Of a stretch of 64,000 nucleotides of DNA, positions 59,232-64,000 are shown piece by piece. Each line of letters starts with the position of its first letter. Position 1 is the first letter of the stretch. Location: the NCBI GenBank assembly GCA_963696645.1, contig CAVOKY010000008.1, forward strand, positions 744,001 through 808,000, read 5' to 3'. Under the pieces are notes generated by a model. It saw only the letters and a list, made by a program, of their open reading frames with translations. It was not told the DNA's origin and did not search any database. The stretch is from JAMXLO01 sp963696645 (GTDB lineage Bacteria; Pseudomonadota; Alphaproteobacteria; Acetobacterales; Acetobacteraceae). Both the position numbers and the translations under genes were made by a program.

Positions 59232-62200
59232 AGTACTCGGACCTCATTCAATTCGAACCGATCGAAACCGTCGTTCAGCTTCGGGAAGCCGACACCGCCG
59301 CGGATGCGCGCCGATTGGTCGAGACGTTCGTCATTTCCGACCGGATGGCTGAGCTGCTCGGTGAATTGGTGTTTCCTCAGTTGCAGTTCAGCAAGCCGGC
59401 GGACAACAAGGGCATCCTCGTCGTCGGCAACTACGGGACGGGTAAGTCCCACCTGATGGCCGTCGTGTCGGCCATCGCTGAACATGCGGACCTCGCTTCG
59501 CGCCTGACCAATCAGAAGGTTGCCGAACAAGCGGCTGATATCTCCGGCCGGTTTCGTGTGATCCGTGCGGAGATCGGCTCGACCACGATGTCGCTGCGGG
59601 ACATCGTGTGTTCGGTCTTGGAGGACGGACTGGCGGGCTTTGGTGTCACCTATGAGTTCCCAGCCACTGGCGATCGCCACGAGAACAAATCGGCCTTCGA
59701 GGAAATGATGGCGGCCTTTCAGGCCATGCATCCCGATCGCGGTCTGATCCTCGTCCTTGACGAGTTGCTCGACTATCTGCGCTCGCGCGCCGACCAAGCG
59801 CTGAGCCTCGACCTGTCCTTCCTTCGTGAGCTTGGCGAGGTCTGCAAGGGATCGCGGTTCCGCTTCATTGCCGGCGTCCAGGAGAGCCTGTTCGACAATC
59901 CGCGGTTCCAATTCGTGGCTGACACGCTGAGACGGGTGAAGGATCGCTTCGAGCAGGTCCGGATCGCCCGCGACGACGTCGCTTTCGTCGTAGCCGAGCG
60001 AATTCTTGAAGAAGGACGCCAAACAGCAGGCTCTGATTCGCGAGCATTTGAAGCAGTTCGCGCCTCTCTACGGCTCGATGAACGAGCGGATGGAAGAGTT
60101 TGTCCGCCTGTTCCCGATTCATCCTGCATATCTCGACACGTTTGAGCGCGTGTATGTTGCCGAGAAGCGAGAGGTGCTGAAGACGCTCAGCGCTGCGATC
60201 CGACGCATCATCGATCAGGACGTTCCGACGAACGACACCGGCCTGATTGCCTACAACTCCTATTGGGGCGTGCTCCGAGACAATCCGTCGTTCCGATCCG
60301 ACCCCGCCATTAAGGAAGTCATCGATCGCAGCGGTGTGCTCGATGCGCGCGTCCAGCAGGCGTTCACCCGGCCGCAATACAAGCCCGCCGCTATCCGGAT
60401 CGTTCACGCGCTTTCGGTCCATCGCCTTACGACGTCGGACATCTATGCGCCGATCGGAGCCACGGCTGAGGAGCTGAGAGACGATCTCTGCCTGATGCTG
60501 CCGGTTCCAGAGAAGGATGCCGAGTTTCTTCGCACGCTCGTCGAAACCGTTCTGAAAGAGCTTCTTCGCACGGTGAGCGGCCAGTTCCTCAGCTTCAACA
60601 AGGAGAACGGCCAGTATTTTCTCGACCTGAAGAAGGATGTCGATTTCGACTCCCTCATCGAAAAGCGGGCGGAGACCCTCGGCGACGCGCAACTCGATCG
60701 GTACTATTTTGACGCGCTGCGGCGGGTTGTTCTCGAAGACCCGGATGCTCCGCCCTATGTTACGGGCTACCGCATCTGGGAACACGAAATCGAGTGGCGG
60801 GAACGGCGCGCCGGTCGCAGCGGCTACCTGTTCTTCGGTGCTCCCAACGAGCGGTCGACTGCGCAGCCCGCACGGGATTTCTATCTCTATTTCCTGCAGC
60901 CGTTCGACGCACCCTACTTCAAGGATGAGAAGAAGGCGGACGAGGTCTTCTTCAAGCTGAAAGACCGCGACGACACGTTCGACCGCGCGCTGCGCCTCTA
61001 TGCAGGCGCGCGCGAACAGGCCATAGCCGCCTCGGGCAGCAACAAGAAAATTTATGAAGACAAGGCAACCGATCAGCTTCGGGCTCTGACGGCCTGGTTG
61101 CGCGAGCATGTGCCGACCGCCGTCGAGGTCGTGCATCAGGGGCGATCAAAGACGTTGCTGGAAGTCGTTCGTGGCAAGCTGCCGCCGAACGCGACGGTCA
61201 AGGATTACGTCAACACCGCGGGATCGGCGCTGCTGGCGCCGCATTTTGCTGACAAGAGCCCTGAGTACCCGATGTTCAGCGTTCTGGTCACACGGCAGAA
61301 CCGGGATCAGGCCGCGCAGGAAGCGTTACGGTGGATTACCGGTGGCGTGAAGAGCAAGCAGGGCTCGGCGATCCTGGATGCGCTGGAGTTGCTGGACGGC
61401 GAAACGCTGAAGCCGCGCAACTCGCGCTACGGCAAGAACGTGCTCGACGCTTTGAGCCAGAAAGGCCAGGGCCAGGTGCTCAATCGATCCGAATTGATCG
61501 CCTCAGAGTCCGGCGTCGATTATTGGTCCAAGTTTCGGATCGAACCGGAATTCCTCAGTGTGGTTCTGGCCGCGTTGGTCCATAGCGGTGACATCGTCCT
61601 CAGCCTTGCCGGAAAAAAGATCGATGCGGCTGGCATCGACCAATTCGCGAAGATCGGAATCGCGGAGGTCACCGAGTTCAAGCACATCGATCGCCCGCGC
61701 GATCTTCCGCTCGGGCCGCTGCAGGATCTGTGCGATCTGCTTGACGTGCCGAAAGGGCTCATCGTCAATCCCGCGAACCGGGATGATGGGGTGGCCAAAA
61801 TTCAGCAGCGTGCCGCCGAGCTTCTCGGCAAGGTTGTCGCCTCCCAGGCGCGCGTCGCAGAGTTGATCTTCTGGGGCCGCCCCATCCTGTCGGACCAGGA
61901 GCAGAAAGACTGGAAGGATCGGCTCGGCAGCCTCAAGGGGTTCCTTGAATCCTTGCAGCCGTTCAACACGTCCGGGAAGCTGAAAAACTTCCCGCATGAC
62001 TCCGTCGCGGTGCTCGGCCAGAAGCCGGCGATCGAGCTGGCTCGCGAGGTCGACGAACTGGGCGGGCTCCTGCAGCAGACCAATCCGCTGACGTCCTATC
62101 TGGGCAAAGCGGAGGCGCTGCTGGACGCCAGCCATCCTTGGCAGGACACGGTGCGCACCGCTCGCGCCGATCTGACAGCAAAGATCGCCAGCCCGAAGCA

Positions 62201-62918
62201 GCGGTCGGAGTCGGATTTCAAGAGGCTTCTCACTCAGACCCTGGGAGATCTGAAGTCGAAGTATCAGGATGCGTATCTGGCGGCGCATGAGCGCGCTCGC
62301 CTGGGCGCCAATGACGACAAACGCAAGGCCAGCCTCGCCAAGGATTCACGCCTCGCGCAGCTTCAGAAGATCGCCGGCGTGGACATGATGCCAACGCAGC
62401 AGCTCCGCGATTTCGAGAACAAGCTGTTTGCGCTGAAGACCTGTTTCCAGCTTGGGCGTCCAGAACTCGACAGCGACCCCATCTGCCCGCATTGCGGCTT
62501 CCGGCCAGCGGAAGAGCCGGCGGGCGGCGCCACATCGAAGAAGACACTGAGCGACCTGGACGAGGTGCTGGACGGCCTGGTTCGCGGCTGGACGGACACG
62601 TTGCGCACCAACCTCGAAGATCCCACCGTGTCGGGAAATATTGATTTGGTCAGCGATGCGGCCGGCAAGAGCGAGCTTCAGGGGTTTCTCAAGAGCAAGC
62701 AGCTTCCCGATCCGGTGAGCGCGGCCTTCGTGAAGGCGCTTCAGGAAGTCCTGAGCGGTCTGCAGAAGGTATCGTTCGGCAACGCGGCGCTTCAAGCCGC
62801 GCTGTCAGACGGGGGGCTACCCTGTACCGTCAGCGATCTCCGTGAGCGTTTCGACCGCTATGTCGCCAACCTGACCAAGGGCAAGGATGCGTCCAAGGTC
62901 CGTATCGTAATCGAGTGA
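59228..62918 (+). pseudogene. brxC: BREX system ATPase BrxC, frameshifted
   Basis: The first frame has a Walker A VVGNYGTGKSHLMAVVSAI (near residues 65-83), GLILVLDELLDYLRSRADQA (Walker B region) and FIAGVQESLFDN. The second, starting inside the first, continues LKKDAKQQALIREHLKQFAP and runs to VRIVIE, with a late CPHCGF motif. Dropping one base in 60001-60008 gives RILKKDAKQQA (or RFLKK) and about 1229 residues, the size of BrxC/PglY. BrxC is a large P-loop ATPase essential for BREX. If real, the frameshift disables the system; if a consensus error, the system is intact here. Confidence 0.85.
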
Positions 62919-62929
62919 GGCTGAACGGG

Positions 62930-64000
62930 ATGACTCAGACACGGACGTCAGGGAGCAGCGGCGATCTTTTCATCGAGGGGTCGGGACAACTGCGTCTAGT
63001 TGAGAAATCACTAGAGCAGCAGGCATTGGAAAGAGGCAAGGTCGAGTGTCTCGGCATGACGTTCGAAAGCGAAGATGCGCGGCGGGACTATTTTACGCAG
63101 AAGTTGCGGGCACACCTTGCAGATCCCGTATTTAGAAGTACGCAAGGATTTCCCGATGGCTCTGATGATGACATTTTGCGCCTGTCCAATCCCCCTTATT
63201 ATACAGCCTGTCCAAATCCGTTTATCCGAGATCTAATCTCTGCACACAATACAGGACATGATCCTGAGGTAGTCACAGCGGGCTCGCCTTACACAAGTGA
63301 TGTTCTTTCATCAAAGGCTGACATCGTATATACGGCGCACTCTTATCATACCAAAGTACCGCCAGAGGCTATTTCAACCTACCTGCGCCATTACACAAAG
63401 CCTGGAGACGTTGTCTTAGATTTTTTCTCTGGGTCTGGCATGACGGGTGTCGCGTGCCGAATGGTCGATCAGGCACAAGTCAGTCGTTCATCCGGCCAAA
63501 ATGCGCGCTTTCGGCTCCCTATATGTATTGATCTTTCCCCTGCTGCGACTTTCATCACCTCTGTCTATTTGTGGCCAGACGAGGAAGGGCGCTTCGAGCG
63601 GAACGCAGCAAATCTTCTGAAGAAGACTGATTCATCAATGGCCGCTCAATATAGACGTGGCCTGGATATTTCTAGCGCTGATACCGTAGAATATCTCCTT
63701 TGGATCGAGGCCCTTTACTGCCCTACGTGCCAAGCTGAGGTGGTTAGCGATAGTGTCGTTAAGGCCACTACGTCAATTGGCTCTGCTGACCAATTCCCAT
63801 GCCCGCATTGTGGAGCTCTCGTAAGCAAAGCCCCGACAAAGGTATCCGGTGCCGTACGCCTCGAAAGGCGCCTACGGACGACTGTTGATATCGGCAATGG
63901 TGCCACGCGGCAGACGATGCGCCGTGTTCCGGTTGGGGCACAGGTTATCAAGGGAACATCCGCGAAAGCAGCAAATCGAAGGACAATTATAATCGCACCT
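62930..64000 (+). CDS. pglX: BREX-3 DNA methyltransferase PglX, 3' end cut by window edge
   Basis: The frame is open for 357 codons to the edge. LSNPPYYTACPNPFIRDLI (NPPY catalytic motif, residues 86-104) precedes VVLDFFSGSGMTGVACRMVD (SAM site, 161-180). A zinc-ribbon pair CPTC (264-267) and CPHC (291-294) follows. Motif IV before motif I and the zinc ribbon fit the adenine methyltransferase of type 3 BREX. This stretch is AT-richer than its neighbours (27 of 60 bases are G or C in 63181-63240). The gene order brxF-brxC-pglX is that of BREX-3; pglZ and brxA should follow outside the window. Confidence 0.85.
   Translation, partial: MTQTRTSGSSGDLFIEGSGQLRLVEKSLEQQALERGKVECLGMTFESEDARRDYFTQKLRAHLADPVFRSTQGFPDGSDDDILRLSNPPYYTACPNPFIRDLISAHNTGHDPEVVTAGSPYTSDVLSSKADIVYTAHSYHTKVPPEAISTYLRHYTKPGDVVLDFFSGSGMTGVACRMVDQAQVSRSSGQNARFRLPICIDLSPAATFITSVYLWPDEEGRFERNAANLLKKTDSSMAAQYRRGLDISSADTVEYLLWIEALYCPTCQAEVVSDSVVKATTSIGSADQFPCPHCGALVSKAPTKVSGAVRLERRLRTTVDIGNGATRQTMRRVPVGAQVIKGTSAKAANRRTIIIAP

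Overview
The window is high-GC DNA from an alphaproteobacterium, most likely a member of the Acetobacteraceae/Rhodospirillales. This placement rests on gene content: an NDUFA12-type complex I accessory protein next to MlaD and a DUF2155 protein, a MucR-type regulator, a Fur protein with an alphaproteobacterial-type metal-site motif, OlsB for ornithine lipids, a fused CysN-CysC, and a large RpoD. No 16S gene is present, so the family assignment is inference.

Layout. 1-1900: the edge of an IS110-family element beside a palindromic repeat, then broken genes (trmO and two TOBE molybdate-binding fragments pointing in opposite directions). 1917-8941: accessory catabolic genes (YfcC-type transporter, FAD oxidoreductase, LigJ-like hydratase, ABM monooxygenase, LLM flavin oxidoreductase, alpha/beta hydrolase, broken DUF1194 gene). 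9279-12747: sulfate activation (cysD-cysNC) plus a uracil-DNA glycosylase family gene. 12865-24371: housekeeping genes (nfuA, rutE-like, tsaB-rimI, tusA-like, mucR, fur-olsB, a TSCPD protein, the NDUFA12-mlaD-DUF2155 operon, otsB, a HAD gene, ilvA, greA). 24467-36674: core metabolism and information genes (carB, an 88-aa gene, carA, yqeY, dnaG, rpoD, a patatin lipoprotein, purD). 36691-50379: an MCP-PilZ receptor split by a stop codon, tadA, a CMD protein, a class I amidotransferase, rluB-like, rsmD, an ABC binding protein, mutL, an MFS transporter, an LLM oxidoreductase and fpg. 50415-57894: small membrane and secreted proteins, a perfect FNR-type box, SDR, FUSC transporter, YqhA-like, LLM, Trm112, Lon-N and CnoX. 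58207-64000: a tRNA-Gly(GCC) gene followed by the start of a type 3 BREX phage-defence island (HTH regulator, brxF, brxC, pglX), which runs off the window.

The most interesting regions are (1) the BREX island, with an array of TGGCA/TGCCA boxes spaced exactly 10 bp just before its HTH gene; (2) carA, whose product carries an extra N-terminal helix-turn-helix and whose promoter region holds palindromic GGGAAA/TTTCCC boxes; (3) a perfect FNR box upstream of a 51-residue membrane protein.

Sequence-quality warning. Seven otherwise conserved genes (trmO, DUF1194, mucR, HAD, dnaG, SDR, brxC) are each broken by one single-base indel, and one receptor by an in-frame TGA. dnaG is essential, so at least some of these are probably consensus errors. 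Four of the insertions lie in the same heptamer, CAGGTAC (or its complement), and two at GAATTC where GANTC is the expected reading. Pseudogene labels in this window should be treated as provisional.
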